Shown here piece by piece: positions 42,386 through 49,913 of a DNA stretch of 49,913 nt. Within the stretch, counting starts at the first letter, position 1; each line of letters begins with the position of its first letter. The notes under the pieces were generated by a model that was given only the letters and a program-made list of their open reading frames with translations, did no database searches and was not told the DNA's origin. A program made the translations under genes and the position numbers. The DNA is from Nocardia seriolae NBRC 15557 (GTDB lineage Bacteria > Actinomycetota > Actinomycetes > Mycobacteriales > Mycobacteriaceae), in NCBI RefSeq assembly GCF_007990715.1, contig NZ_BJWY01000041.1, positions 1 through 49,913 of the forward strand. The letters run 5' to 3'.

Positions 42386-42607
42386 ATGACCGACCCCGTG
42401 GTGGGTTTGACCGGTACGCTGACCTCGCCGATCCGGGGTAAGGGTTCCCTCGGGGAGGTGCTGGTCGCCATCCGAGGGGGAACCGAGAGCTACATCGCAC
42501 GCGCCGAGGAGCCCCTGGCGGCCGGTGCCACCGTGCTCGTGGTGGCCGTGCATCCGGGGCGCGTGGTCGATGTTGTTGCGTGGATTCCCCTTCCGGGCGA
42601 TCGATAG
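42386..42607 (+). CDS. Stand-alone NfeD-like OB-fold protein
   Basis: A 73-residue protein resembling the soluble C-terminal OB-fold of NfeD: GLTGTLTSPIRGKGSLGEV, IRGGTESYIARAEEPLAAGA and VVAVHPGRVVDVV. No membrane helix is present. NfeD proteins work beside SPFH/flotillin-type proteins, and here the flotillin-like gene begins 38 bases downstream, so the two probably form one operon. Confidence 0.8.
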   Translation: MTDPVVGLTGTLTSPIRGKGSLGEVLVAIRGGTESYIARAEEPLAAGATVLVVAVHPGRVVDVVAWIPLPGDR

Positions 42608-42645
42608 ATCGAGAGTTCTTTCCACCGAAGACGAGGGAGACAGCG

Positions 42646-43629
42646 ATGCTCGGATACCACGTGCCCGATCTGGACGAGGCGATGCTGGTCAGTGGCGGGC
42701 GCCACGGCGGCAAGGACGGCGGGGCGCCGTTCAAGGTGATCATCGGCCACGGCACCTGGGTGGTGCCGTTGTTCCGCAAGGTGCGTTATCTGTCGCTGGC
42801 CATGTTCGAGGCCGAGATCGGCGAGCGCTGCGTCACCAAGCAGGCCATCCAGCTCGATGTGCGCGCGGTGATCGCGTTCAAGGTCGCCAACGACACGCAG
42901 TCGATCGTCAATGCCGCGCAACGGTTCCTGTCCGCGCAGGAGCGCGAGATGAGTGTGCTGACCGGGCGCATCTTCTCCGGGCATCTGCGTTCGATCGTGG
43001 GCTCGATGACGGTGGAGGAGATCATCCGCGAGCGCCAGAAGCTGGCCGATGAGGTGCTGGTGGCCTCGAAGGTGGAGATGAGCAATATCGGGCTGTGGGT
43101 GGACTCGTTCCAGATCCAGCACATCGACGACGGCAACCTCGGCTACATCTCCGCGCTGGCGGCCCCGCACAATGCCGCGGTGCAGCGTGACGCCCAGATC
43201 GCCCAGGCCGCCGCCGCGCAGCTCGCGGCCCAGGCCGAGCAGGAGTCCCAGCGCAAGCAGGCCGAGTATCAGCGCGAGACCGCGATCCTCAAGGCGCAGT
43301 ACCAGCGTGACATCGACAAGGCCAATGCCGAAGCGGCGCAGGCGGGTCCGCTCGCCCAGGCCACCGCGCTGCAGGAGGTGCTCGCCGCCCAGGCCGAGCA
43401 GGCCCGCAAGCAGGCCGAGCTGCGGGAGCAGCAGTTGCAGGCCGAGGTGGTGAAACCGGCTGTGGCCGAAGCGGATCGGGTGCGCATCCTGGCCGAGGCC
43501 GAAGCCGACCGCACCCGCATCCAGGCCGAGGCGGCCGCCTCCAACAACCGGATCGCGTTGGATCAGCTGCTGATCGAGCAGCTGCCCGAGATCGTCAAGC
43601 AGGCCCCGACGGGGTCTCGGAGCTGGTGA
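42646..43629 (+). CDS. Flotillin/SPFH-domain protein, apparent C-terminal frameshift
   Basis: A 327-residue SPFH-domain protein. The band-7 domain spans about residues 20-180 (VRYLSLAMFEAEIGERCVTK, VNAAQRFLSAQEREMSVLTG), followed by a long Ala/Gln/Glu coiled coil typical of flotillins. The frame ends abruptly after LPEIVKQA. A one-base shift in the run at 43604-43607 opens a frame reading DGVSELVNGMVGQGLTVFN to a TAG at 43712, the normal family C terminus. Flotillins organise membrane domains by oligomerising through the coiled coil and C terminus, so the break would matter if real. Confidence 0.85.
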   Translation: MLGYHVPDLDEAMLVSGGRHGGKDGGAPFKVIIGHGTWVVPLFRKVRYLSLAMFEAEIGERCVTKQAIQLDVRAVIAFKVANDTQSIVNAAQRFLSAQEREMSVLTGRIFSGHLRSIVGSMTVEEIIRERQKLADEVLVASKVEMSNIGLWVDSFQIQHIDDGNLGYISALAAPHNAAVQRDAQIAQAAAAQLAAQAEQESQRKQAEYQRETAILKAQYQRDIDKANAEAAQAGPLAQATALQEVLAAQAEQARKQAELREQQLQAEVVKPAVAEADRVRILAEAEADRTRIQAEAAASNNRIALDQLLIEQLPEIVKQAPTGSRSW

Positions 43630-43755
43630 ACGGGATGGTGGGTCAGGGCCTGACCGTCTTCAATTCGTTGCAAAAGGCACTTTCTTCCGACAATGATCAA
43701 CCTGCGGACTAGAGTGACCGCCAGAGGGACGCGGCGACGAGGAGCGGGTGTTTAG

Positions 43756-44153
43756 GTGTCCATCGGGAAATTGGTGTCGTTCGACAGTTCTCGGGGTTTC
43801 GGGTTCATTCGTCCGGAAGACGGTGGGCCGGACGTGTTCGTGCACGTCAATGACATCGGGCTGGACGAGGACGAACTGCGCCAGGGGGGGTTTTCGAATT
43901 CGATGTGACCGAGGGCGATCGCGGTCCCAAGGCGATCAACCTCGCGGTGGTGCCGGGGCAGAGTGCTCCGGCGGCCCGGCACAAGATCGGCAAGGACCAT
44001 CGCGGGACGGGGCAGTTGAGTGCCGCCGAGCATCGGCGGTTGATCACCGAGCTGCTGCTCGATGCCTCGCCGCAGCTGACGGCCGGGGAGATCATCACGA
44101 TCCGGGATCGGCTCACCACCTTCGCCGATCAGCACGGGTGGCTCGAAAACTGA
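43756..44153 (+). CDS. Cold-shock-domain protein, frame interrupted at a G7 run
   Basis: From GTG 43756 the frame gives a cold-shock domain (SIGKLVSFDSSRGFGFIRP, DVFVHVND: RNP-1 and RNP-2 type), then stops at 43908 after LRQGGFSNSM. In the -1 frame, entered at the run of seven G at 43884-43890, the domain continues as FEFDVTEGDRGPKAINLAVV. It then carries a C-terminal extension (LSAAEHRRLITELLLDASPQL, HGWLEN) to 44153. The whole product would be about 132 residues. Recoding at the G heptamer, genuine mutation or a missed G in assembly are all possible. Confidence 0.75.
43884..43890 (+). other. In-frame G_GGG_GGG heptamer (possible -1 recoding site)
   Basis: The 0-frame codons are CAG GGG GGG TTT, so the seven G fit the X_XXX_XXX form of a -1 slippery site. 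A slip by one base enters exactly the frame encoding the rest of the cold-shock protein. No obvious stimulatory hairpin was identified downstream. Confidence 0.4.
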
Positions 44154-44204
44154 CCGGTTCGCATTACGATCGGTTGCGGGTCCACCGCGAACCGAGGAGG
44201 TCGT

Positions 44205-45305
44205 GTGCAACTGCCCGTCATGCCGCCGGTCAAACCGATGCTGGCCAAATCGGTCTCGGAGCTGCCCCGCGAGGCGGGGTTGCTGTATGAGCCCAAGTGG
44301 GACGGCTTCCGCTGCATCGTCTTTCGTGACGGCGACGAGATCGAACTGGGTTCGCGCAACGATCGGCCCCTGACCCGGTATTTCCCCGAACTGGTGGAGG
44401 TACTGGGGCAGGCGCTGCCGCCGAAATGCGTGGTGGACGGGGAGATCGTGGTCGTCACCGAGCAGGGGCTGGACTTCGACACGCTGCAGAATCGGCTGCA
44501 TCCGGCGGCCTCGCGGGTCGCCAAGCTGGCGGTGGAGACCCCGGCCAGTTTCGTGGGTTTCGATCTGCTGGCGCTCGGGGACGACGATCTGACCGATCGG
44601 CCCTTCGCCGAGCGGCGGCGGATACTGGAAACGGTGCTCGACGGCCGGTTTTCGCGCACCCATCTGACCCCGATCACCGCCGATGCCGATACCGCCGCGG
44701 ACTGGTTCACCCGGTTCGAGGGCGCGGGGTTCGACGGGGTGATGGCCAAGGCCGCGGATCTGCCGTATCTGCAGGACAAGCGGGTGATGCTCAAGATCAA
44801 GCACGAGCGCACCGCCGACTGCGTGATCGCCGGATTCCGCTGGCACAAGGACGGCGCAGGGGTGGGGTCACTGCTGCTGGGGCTGTTCGACGAGGACGGC
44901 ACTCTGCATCACGTCGGGGTGGCGTCGAGTTTCACCGCCGCGCGGCGCAAGGAACTCGTCGGTGAGCTGGAACCGTTGCGGCACAACGCGCTCGAGAATC
45001 ATCCGTGGCGCTCCTGGGCGGATGCGGCCGCCCAGGCCAAGGCCGATGGCAAGATGCCCGGCGGGGTGAGCCGCTGGAGCGGCGGCAAGGATCTGTCGTG
45101 GGAGGCGTTGCGCCCGGAGCTGGTGGCCGAGGTCCGCTACGAGCATGTGATGGCCGGGCGGTTGCGCCACGGCGGGCGGCTGGTGCGCTTCCGCACCGAC
45201 CGCACCCCGCAGTCGTGCACCTACGCCCAGCTCGACGAGGTCGCCCCGGCCGAGCTGGCCGATATCTTCGCCGAGGCCAGAGCAGCGAAAGGGATGCCGC
45301 GGTGA
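44205..45305 (+). CDS. ligC: ATP-dependent DNA ligase, LigC type
   Basis: A 366-residue ligase with nucleotidyl-transfer motif I YEPKWDGFR (Lys31 is the adenylation site), motif III VGFDLLAL, motif IV EGAGFDGVMAK, motif V LKIKHERTADCVIAG and an OB-fold domain from about residue 215. It matches mycobacterial LigC, which seals nicks with ribonucleotide-containing ends during repair. GTG 44205 has AGGAGG 4 bases upstream. It is translationally coupled (GTGA) to the polymerase-domain gene. Confidence 0.92.
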   Translation: MQLPVMPPVKPMLAKSVSELPREAGLLYEPKWDGFRCIVFRDGDEIELGSRNDRPLTRYFPELVEVLGQALPPKCVVDGEIVVVTEQGLDFDTLQNRLHPAASRVAKLAVETPASFVGFDLLALGDDDLTDRPFAERRRILETVLDGRFSRTHLTPITADADTAADWFTRFEGAGFDGVMAKAADLPYLQDKRVMLKIKHERTADCVIAGFRWHKDGAGVGSLLLGLFDEDGTLHHVGVASSFTAARRKELVGELEPLRHNALENHPWRSWADAAAQAKADGKMPGGVSRWSGGKDLSWEALRPELVAEVRYEHVMAGRLRHGGRLVRFRTDRTPQSCTYAQLDEVAPAELADIFAEARAAKGMPR

Positions 45306-46366
45306 GTGATTCGCTCGATCTCGAGGTGGCCGGGCACACCGTCACCATCACCAATCCGGGCAAGATCTACTTCACCGAGCGCGGGGAAACGAAGCTGGAT
45401 CTGGTCAATTACTACCTGGCGGTGGCCGATCCGATCCTGCGCACCATCGGCGATCGCCCGGTGCTGCTCGAACGCTATCCCGACGGGGCCTCGGGCAAAT
45501 CCTGGTTCCAGAAGCGGGTGCCGAAGTCGGTGCCGGACTGGTTGCAGACCACGGTGGTCTCCACCCCCAACGGCACCGAGTCCGATGCCCTGGTCGCCGT
45601 CGATATGGCCCACATTCTGTGGGCGGTCAACCTGGGCTGCCTGGGTTTCCACGTCTGGCCCACCCACGCCGGCGCCGAAGCCGCCTCCACCTTCCCGCCC
45701 GTGCACGACGCGGCCGGAAACGTCCTGCCCCCCACCGGTGTCACCGATGAGCTGCGCATCGACCTGGACCCCTCCCCCGGCATCGGCTTCGAGGACCTGC
45801 GTGCCGCCGCCTTCGCGGTGCGCGAGCTGTGCACGGAGCTGGGCATCGACGTGCGCGTCAAGACCTCCGGTTCGCGCGGCCTGCACCTCTACGCCATGCT
45901 GCAACCGCACTGGGACGGCTACCAGGTCCGTGCCGCCGCGGTCGCGCTGGCCCGAGAACTCGAACGCCGCCACCCCGACGAGATCACCGCCGCCTGGTGG
46001 AAAGAGGAACGCGGCTCGCGGGTCTTCGTCGATTTCAACCAGAACGCCCCGCACAAAACGGTTTTCGGGGCCTGGTGCGTGCGCCCGAAGGTGGGCGCGC
46101 AGGTCTCGACCCCGATCTCGTGGGAGGCGCTGGACTCGATCGTCCCCGACGAGCTCACCATCGCCACCGTCCCCGCCCGTGTCGCCGAGCTGGGCGACCC
46201 GTGGGCAGACCGCACCCCGCAATCGCTGGCGCCCCTGCTGGAGATGTCGGACAAGGACCTGGCCGCGGGCCTGATGGATGCCCCGTGGCCCCCGGTCTAC
46301 CCGAAGATGCCGGGCGAGCCCCCGCGCGTGCAGCCCAGCAAGGCCCGCAAGGACACCACCGGCTAG
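45302..46366 (+). CDS. Stand-alone LigD-type primase-polymerase (Prim-PolC-like)
   Basis: A 354-residue archaeo-eukaryotic primase-superfamily polymerase resembling the LigD polymerase domain. It has TNPGKIYF near the N terminus, MAHILWAVNLGCLGFHVWP, the metal-binding DELRIDLDPSPG (Asp-x-Asp), SGSRGLHLY and SRVFVDFNQNA. It is the usual partner of LigC in mycobacteria and fills short gaps, preferring ribonucleotides. The GTG start overlaps the ligC stop by 4 bases, so the two are made together. Confidence 0.9.
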   Translation: MSDSLDLEVAGHTVTITNPGKIYFTERGETKLDLVNYYLAVADPILRTIGDRPVLLERYPDGASGKSWFQKRVPKSVPDWLQTTVVSTPNGTESDALVAVDMAHILWAVNLGCLGFHVWPTHAGAEAASTFPPVHDAAGNVLPPTGVTDELRIDLDPSPGIGFEDLRAAAFAVRELCTELGIDVRVKTSGSRGLHLYAMLQPHWDGYQVRAAAVALARELERRHPDEITAAWWKEERGSRVFVDFNQNAPHKTVFGAWCVRPKVGAQVSTPISWEALDSIVPDELTIATVPARVAELGDPWADRTPQSLAPLLEMSDKDLAAGLMDAPWPPVYPKMPGEPPRVQPSKARKDTTG

Positions 46367-46446
46367 CCGGTCGCTTCGACACCGCGAGTGACGTTGTGGC
46401 GCAGTGACTTCGCGGCCGGTGTGTGCGCGGGGCGGTGACGCCCGGA

Positions 46447-47682
46447 TCAGGCCGCGGCGGTGCGCTGTTCGGCGGTGGTGGCGGGTTGGCGGGTGGCGCG
46501 CAGGATGAGATGGAGCAGGGGGACGACGAAGGTCTGGTCGAGGGGGCTCCAGGCCAGGGACATGCGGTTGTGGACGAAGCCGACCGAGATGCCCGAGCGA
46601 GGATCGGTCCAGCCGGTGGAGCCGAAGGCGCCCATGTGGCCGTAGCCGCGGGGGGCCCGGGCGACGGGGAGGCTGTGGAAACCCAAGTGCCAGAACGGGA
46701 CCAGCAGGGCGTGGTCGATGCGGTAGGTGCGGACGCGTTCGAGTTCACGGACGGTTTTCGCCGAGAGGAACGGGCGGCCGTCGACGAGGCCGTCGCAGGC
46801 CAGGGCGCTGTACATGCGCGCCAGGTCGCGCGCGGTGCACACGGCATTGCCCGCCGGCAGGGAGGTGTCGAGGATGGCGGGGTTCTCGCCGCGGAAGACC
46901 GATTCCAGGCCCGGCACATAGATCGAGGCCAGCGGGGCGCGGACCATGCGGGGCAGGCGCGGGACGAAGGTGGCGACCGGGGCCGGGATGCTGCGTTCGG
47001 CAAGGGTTTTCAGCGAGCCGACCAGGTCGGCGGGGATGGTGCGCGACCCGGCGGGCGGGGTGCCCAGGTGGATGCCGTCGATGCCGAGGGGCTCGGCGAT
47101 CTCGGTGCGGTACAGCTGTGCCATGTCGTGGCCGGTGAGGGCGCGCGCCAGGCCGGTCATGAGCCAGCCGATGGTCAGGGCGTGGTAGATCGGCCTGCCC
47201 AGCAGGTGATCGGGTTTCGCGGCGGCCAGGCGGGCTTCCATGAGTTCGTGGTCGAGGACCTCCCCGGCGGTGGTGGCGGGCAGGGCCGACAAACCGGCAC
47301 GGTGGCTGAGCAGTTCGGTGACGGTGATGCGGGATTTGCCGTTGGCGGCGAATTCGGGCCAGTCTTCGGCGACGGGGGCGGCGTAGTCGAGCAGGCCGCG
47401 GTCGGCCAGCCGGTGCAGCACGGTGGCCGAGACACCTTTGGAGGCGGAGTAGATCATCGCCCCGGTGTCGGCGGTCCAGGGGGTGCCCGCCGCGTCGCGG
47501 GATCCGGCCCAGACATCGACGACCGGTTCGCCGTGCTGGTAGACCGCCAGCGCGCCGCCGTTGCCGCGGCGGCCGGCGAAGACGCGGGCGAAAGTTCGTA
47601 CGGCGGAGGCGAATCGGGGGTCTGCGGATCCTTGGATCCCGGCGGGCAGTCCGGCTGCGGCGGCGGAGTGCGAGGTCGTCAT
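46447..47682 (-). CDS. Serine hydrolase of the beta-lactamase/esterase (EstB-like) family
   Basis: A 411-residue member of the class C beta-lactamase/carboxylesterase family. The catalytic SxxK is in MIYSASKG (Ser nucleophile), the Tyr motif is YHALTIGWL, and GYGHMGAFGSTGW stands at the KTG-like position. No signal peptide is seen, so it is probably a cytoplasmic esterase rather than an antibiotic-degrading enzyme. The substrate is unknown. It is divergent from the YdeI-like gene. Confidence 0.88.
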   Translation of the reverse strand: MTTSHSAAAAGLPAGIQGSADPRFASAVRTFARVFAGRRGNGGALAVYQHGEPVVDVWAGSRDAAGTPWTADTGAMIYSASKGVSATVLHRLADRGLLDYAAPVAEDWPEFAANGKSRITVTELLSHRAGLSALPATTAGEVLDHELMEARLAAAKPDHLLGRPIYHALTIGWLMTGLARALTGHDMAQLYRTEIAEPLGIDGIHLGTPPAGSRTIPADLVGSLKTLAERSIPAPVATFVPRLPRMVRAPLASIYVPGLESVFRGENPAILDTSLPAGNAVCTARDLARMYSALACDGLVDGRPFLSAKTVRELERVRTYRIDHALLVPFWHLGFHSLPVARAPRGYGHMGAFGSTGWTDPRSGISVGFVHNRMSLAWSPLDQTFVVPLLHLILRATRQPATTAEQRTAAA

Positions 47683-47787
47683 CGATTCACGGTAGCGGCG
47701 GTGCGGCACCCCGGCAAGATGTGTCTGGGACAATTTTCGGTCGCGGTGTTCGGTGATCGTGTCGGCGCCCCCTGTCACCATGGACGC

Positions 47788-48336
47788 ATGGATCCGGTCC
47801 CCTTCGCCGACGCGGCCGCCTTCGACGCCTGGCTCGAGGCCAATCACGCACGCCCGGAAGGGGTGTGGATCCTGATGGCCGAGAAGGGTTCGGGCATCGC
47901 CTCGCTCAGTGAGGACGACGCGGTCGATGTCGGCCTGCGCTGGGGCTGGATCTCGGGGCAGCGCAAGGGTTTCGACGCCGAGCACTACCTGCAGAAGTAC
48001 GTGCCGCGCCGCCCGCGCAGCCACTGGTCGCAGGTGAACGTGGACAAGGTGGAACAGCTCAGCGCGGCCGGGCGCATGCGCGGACCGGGATTGGCCGAGG
48101 TCGCCGCCGCGCGGGCCGACGGCCGCTGGGCGCAGGCGTATCCGTCGCAGGCCACCTTCACCGTGCCGCCGGATCTGGCCGCAGCACTGGCCGACAATGC
48201 CCGCGCGCGAGCGAGCTACGAGGCCCTCGACCGCAGCCGCCGGTACGCGATCGCCCTCGAGCTCTACCGCGCGAGAAGCCCGAAAACCCGCGCCTCCCGA
48301 CTACACAAGGCCATCGAGGGCCTCGAGAACGCCTGA
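47788..48336 (+). CDS. YdeI/OmpD-associated-family protein
   Basis: A 182-residue protein with the YdeI family core: FDAWLEANHARPEGVWILMAEK, DVGLRWGWISGQRKGFD, YVPRRPRSHWSQVNVDKVEQL, and a C-terminal RSRRYAIALELYRARSPKTRASRL block. The family is widespread; Bacillus YdeI is linked to resistance to cationic peptides and membrane stress, but its mechanism is unknown. ATG 47788 is used. Confidence 0.85.
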   Translation: MDPVPFADAAAFDAWLEANHARPEGVWILMAEKGSGIASLSEDDAVDVGLRWGWISGQRKGFDAEHYLQKYVPRRPRSHWSQVNVDKVEQLSAAGRMRGPGLAEVAAARADGRWAQAYPSQATFTVPPDLAAALADNARARASYEALDRSRRYAIALELYRARSPKTRASRLHKAIEGLENA

Positions 48337-48348
48337 AACCACCTCGAG

Positions 48349-48375
48349 TGAGCCGTTCCGCCTCCGTTCGGCTCA
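48349..48375. terminator. Convergent hairpin
   Basis: TGAGCCG (48349-48355) and CGGCTCA (48369-48375) form a 7-base stem with a 13-base loop between the convergent YdeI-like and HxlR genes. The right arm reaches into the end of the HxlR gene. There is no strong T run, so its strength is uncertain. Confidence 0.5.
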
Positions 48376-48780
48376 ACTCTGCTGTGCGGCGCGGTCGAAT
48401 TCGGCGCGGGCGGCCAGCACATCGGTCATGTGCCCCGCGGCCCAGTCCTCGAGCTGTGCGAGGATCGGCAGCAGGGTCCGGCCCAGCGGGGTCAGCGAAT
48501 AGTCCACCCGCACCGGCACTTGCGCGGTCATGTGGCGCGCGACCAGGCCGTCGCGTTCGAGGGTGCGCAGGGTCTGGGTGAGCATCTTGTTGCTGACCGA
48601 GGCGACGGTGGCGCCGAGTTCGCCGTAGCGGGCCGGGCCGTCGGCGAGGGCCGCCAGGATCAGGCACACCCACTTGTCGCTGAGGGTGTCGAGCAGTTTG
48701 TTGGTCGGGCAGGCCGAGAGGAAGGCGTTGAAGTCGACCTTGGCCTGTTCGCGGCGCTGGGCTGCGGTGGTGGTGCTCAC
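48373..48780 (-). CDS. HxlR-family transcriptional regulator
   Basis: A 135-residue HxlR regulator with an early cysteine (AFLSACPTNKLLDTLSDKWVC), recognition region SVSNKMLTQTLRTLERDGLV and wing VPVRVDYSLTPLG. GTG 48780 is used. It is divergent from the quinone-oxidoreductase-like gene, its likely target, matching the redox or electrophile sensing of this family. The intergenic gap holds a CCACCGGTGG palindrome at 48955-48964. Confidence 0.9.
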   Translation of the reverse strand: MSTTTAAQRREQAKVDFNAFLSACPTNKLLDTLSDKWVCLILAALADGPARYGELGATVASVSNKMLTQTLRTLERDGLVARHMTAQVPVRVDYSLTPLGRTLLPILAQLEDWAAGHMTDVLAARAEFDRAAQQS

Positions 48781-48998
48781 CCCGACTACAGCCACCGCGG
48801 CCGGGGCGGGCATTCCCGGTCGCGGTGGCGGATTTTCGCCATGCCCGCACTCCCGGCGGTGACCTGGGCGCTTTCGGGTGCCTACTGGCCGATCCCGCAG
48901 CCGCGGTCCTACGGTGAGACAACGCCCCGCTCCGCCACCGGATGCGGTCGCGTTCCACCGGTGGATCGTCATTCCTTCCCAGACACAGGAGCATTGCC

Positions 48999-49910
48999 AT
49001 GCGTGCTGTTGGTTTCTCCCGTTTCGGCGGGCCGGAGGTCCTCGAGGTGTTCGAGGTAGCGGTCCCCTCGCCCGAACCGGGTCAGGTATTGGTGAAAATC
49101 GCTGCGGCACCGGTGAATCCGGTCGATATCGGGGCACGGGCGGGGACCTTCGCGGCGCTGCTGCCCGCGCGCGAGCACTATGTGCCGGGTGTCGAATTCG
49201 CGGGCTGGATCGAGGATGCCGGGTCCCACGTCGGCCGCGCCGAGATCGGGCAGCCGGTGGTCGGGTTGCTGCCGTGGCTGTCCACCTTCGAGGGCAGTTA
49301 TGCCGAATACGTGGTGGCGGACGCCGATCTGGTGGCCGCCGCCCCGGCCGGGGTCGAGCTGGCAGCGGCGGCCACGCTGCCGCTCAACGCGATCACCGCG
49401 GATCTGGCCGTCACCGCCGCGCCCGGGGCGACGGTGCTGGTGACCGGTGCGGCCGGGGGTGTGGGCGGGTACGCGGTGCAACTGGCCGCCGCCCGCGGCG
49501 CGCACGTGATCGCGGTGGCGGGGGCGGCCGACGAGGACCTGGTGGGGTCCCTGGGCGCGAGCGAATTCGTTTCTCGCGGTGCGGATCTGGTGCAGCGGGT
49601 GGGCTCCGGCCGGGTGGACGCGGTCATCGACACTGCCCTGATCGGCGCGCCGCTGCTGCCGGTGGTGCGCGACGGGGGCGCGTTCGCGGCGCTGCTGCCC
49701 ACGGCCGCCCCGGCCCCCGAGCGCGGTATCACGGTGACCACCGTGCAGCAGGCGCCCGACGGCCGCCGCCTGGCCGAGCTCGTCGACCTGGTGGAGGCGG
49801 GCACGCTGACCCTGCGCGTCGCCGACACCTATCCCCTCGACCACGCCGCCGACGCGCACGCCCGTTTCGAGAAGGGCGGCCTGCGCGGTCGGCTGGTGCT
49901 GGCGCCCTAG
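48999..49910 (+). CDS. Zinc-independent quinone-oxidoreductase-like MDR enzyme
   Basis: A 303-residue NADP-dependent medium-chain reductase of the zeta-crystallin/quinone reductase branch: APVNPVDIGARAG, PGVEFAGWIEDAG, the cofactor motif VTGAAGGVGGYAVQLA and AHARFEKGGLRGRLVLAP at the C terminus. Zinc-binding residues are absent, as expected for this branch. AGGAG lies 7 bases before ATG 48999. It probably reduces quinones or enones in response to the divergent HxlR sensor. The gene ends 3 bases before the window edge. Confidence 0.92.
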   Translation: MRAVGFSRFGGPEVLEVFEVAVPSPEPGQVLVKIAAAPVNPVDIGARAGTFAALLPAREHYVPGVEFAGWIEDAGSHVGRAEIGQPVVGLLPWLSTFEGSYAEYVVADADLVAAAPAGVELAAAATLPLNAITADLAVTAAPGATVLVTGAAGGVGGYAVQLAAARGAHVIAVAGAADEDLVGSLGASEFVSRGADLVQRVGSGRVDAVIDTALIGAPLLPVVRDGGAFAALLPTAAPAPERGITVTTVQQAPDGRRLAELVDLVEAGTLTLRVADTYPLDHAADAHARFEKGGLRGRLVLAP

Positions 49911-49913
49911 TAC

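Noticed and set aside
46447..47682. Antibiotic-resistance beta-lactamase
   Set aside because: There is no signal peptide, and the motif set is that of EstB-like esterases, so a resistance role is not supported.
1..49913. Insertion sequences, integrases, phage genes, tRNA or rRNA genes, or CRISPR arrays
   Set aside because: None was seen on either strand. The only tandem duplication noted is the 18-base unit in the lipoprotein gene.

Overview
The window is very GC-rich, with dense, often translationally coupled genes and frequent GTG/TTG starts. It carries a Streptomyces-type conservon, an EspR-like regulator, a ChoD-type oxidase, a LigC/Prim-Pol pair and DUF742 and DUF2599 proteins. This points to a mycolic-acid actinomycete, most likely Nocardia or a close relative. 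No tRNA, rRNA, IS element, integrase or CRISPR array was seen. The region looks like chromosomal accessory territory built from small functional islands.

Layout, left to right. (1) 1-1787: the edge of a 2-deoxystreptamine-type aminocyclitol pathway, with 2-deoxy-scyllo-inosose synthase and the start of its partner aminotransferase, beside a divergent MmyB-type regulator. (2) 2872-6758: an alpha/beta-hydrolase-fold protein lacking catalytic Ser and His, then a complete four-gene conservon. (3) 7156-11687: an aquaporin-like channel, a divergent HxlR/NmrA pair, an EspR-like regulator coupled to a sigma-like protein, and an HTH protein with Pro/Met- and His-rich tails. (4) 11855-17949: two tandem exported GH1 glycosidases, a MerR regulator, a ChoD-like oxidase and a HAD-fold protein with altered catalytic motifs. 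(5) 18180-24185: a DUF2599 lipoprotein and then four overlapping genes: a SufS-like enzyme, an unrecognised protein ending in an HMA metal-binding domain, a Y4yA-type fold-III PLP enzyme and a cysteine synthase-rhodanese fusion. (6) 24223-32366: small exported and membrane proteins, an antiporter-UBP zinc-finger fusion, a regulator preceded by a 20-residue leader ORF and twin palindromes, a TetR, a methyltransferase and a large lipoprotein. (7) 32475-36627: an M-box Mg2+ riboswitch leading mgtC, a fused double ABC permease and an ABC ATPase. (8) 36635-42261: an SDR, a broken arginyl-tRNA synthetase, an MmyB-type regulator, a mraY outside its usual cluster and a DHA2 exporter. (9) 42386-49910: an NfeD-like/flotillin pair (the flotillin looks frameshifted), a frameshifted cold-shock protein, LigC with a Prim-Pol, an esterase-type beta-lactamase homologue, a YdeI-like protein, and a divergent HxlR/quinone-oxidoreductase pair.

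The two most promising systems are the overlapping sulfur/PLP/metal-binding operon (18876-24185) and the M-box-led mgtC-ABC operon (32475-36627). The first has the parts to mobilise sulfur, build a modified amino acid and bind a soft metal. The second links a transporter with no binding protein of its own to Mg2+ limitation. Three apparent single-base losses (near 38165, 43605 and 43884) may be real decay, recoding or assembly error and should be checked in reads before biological interpretation.
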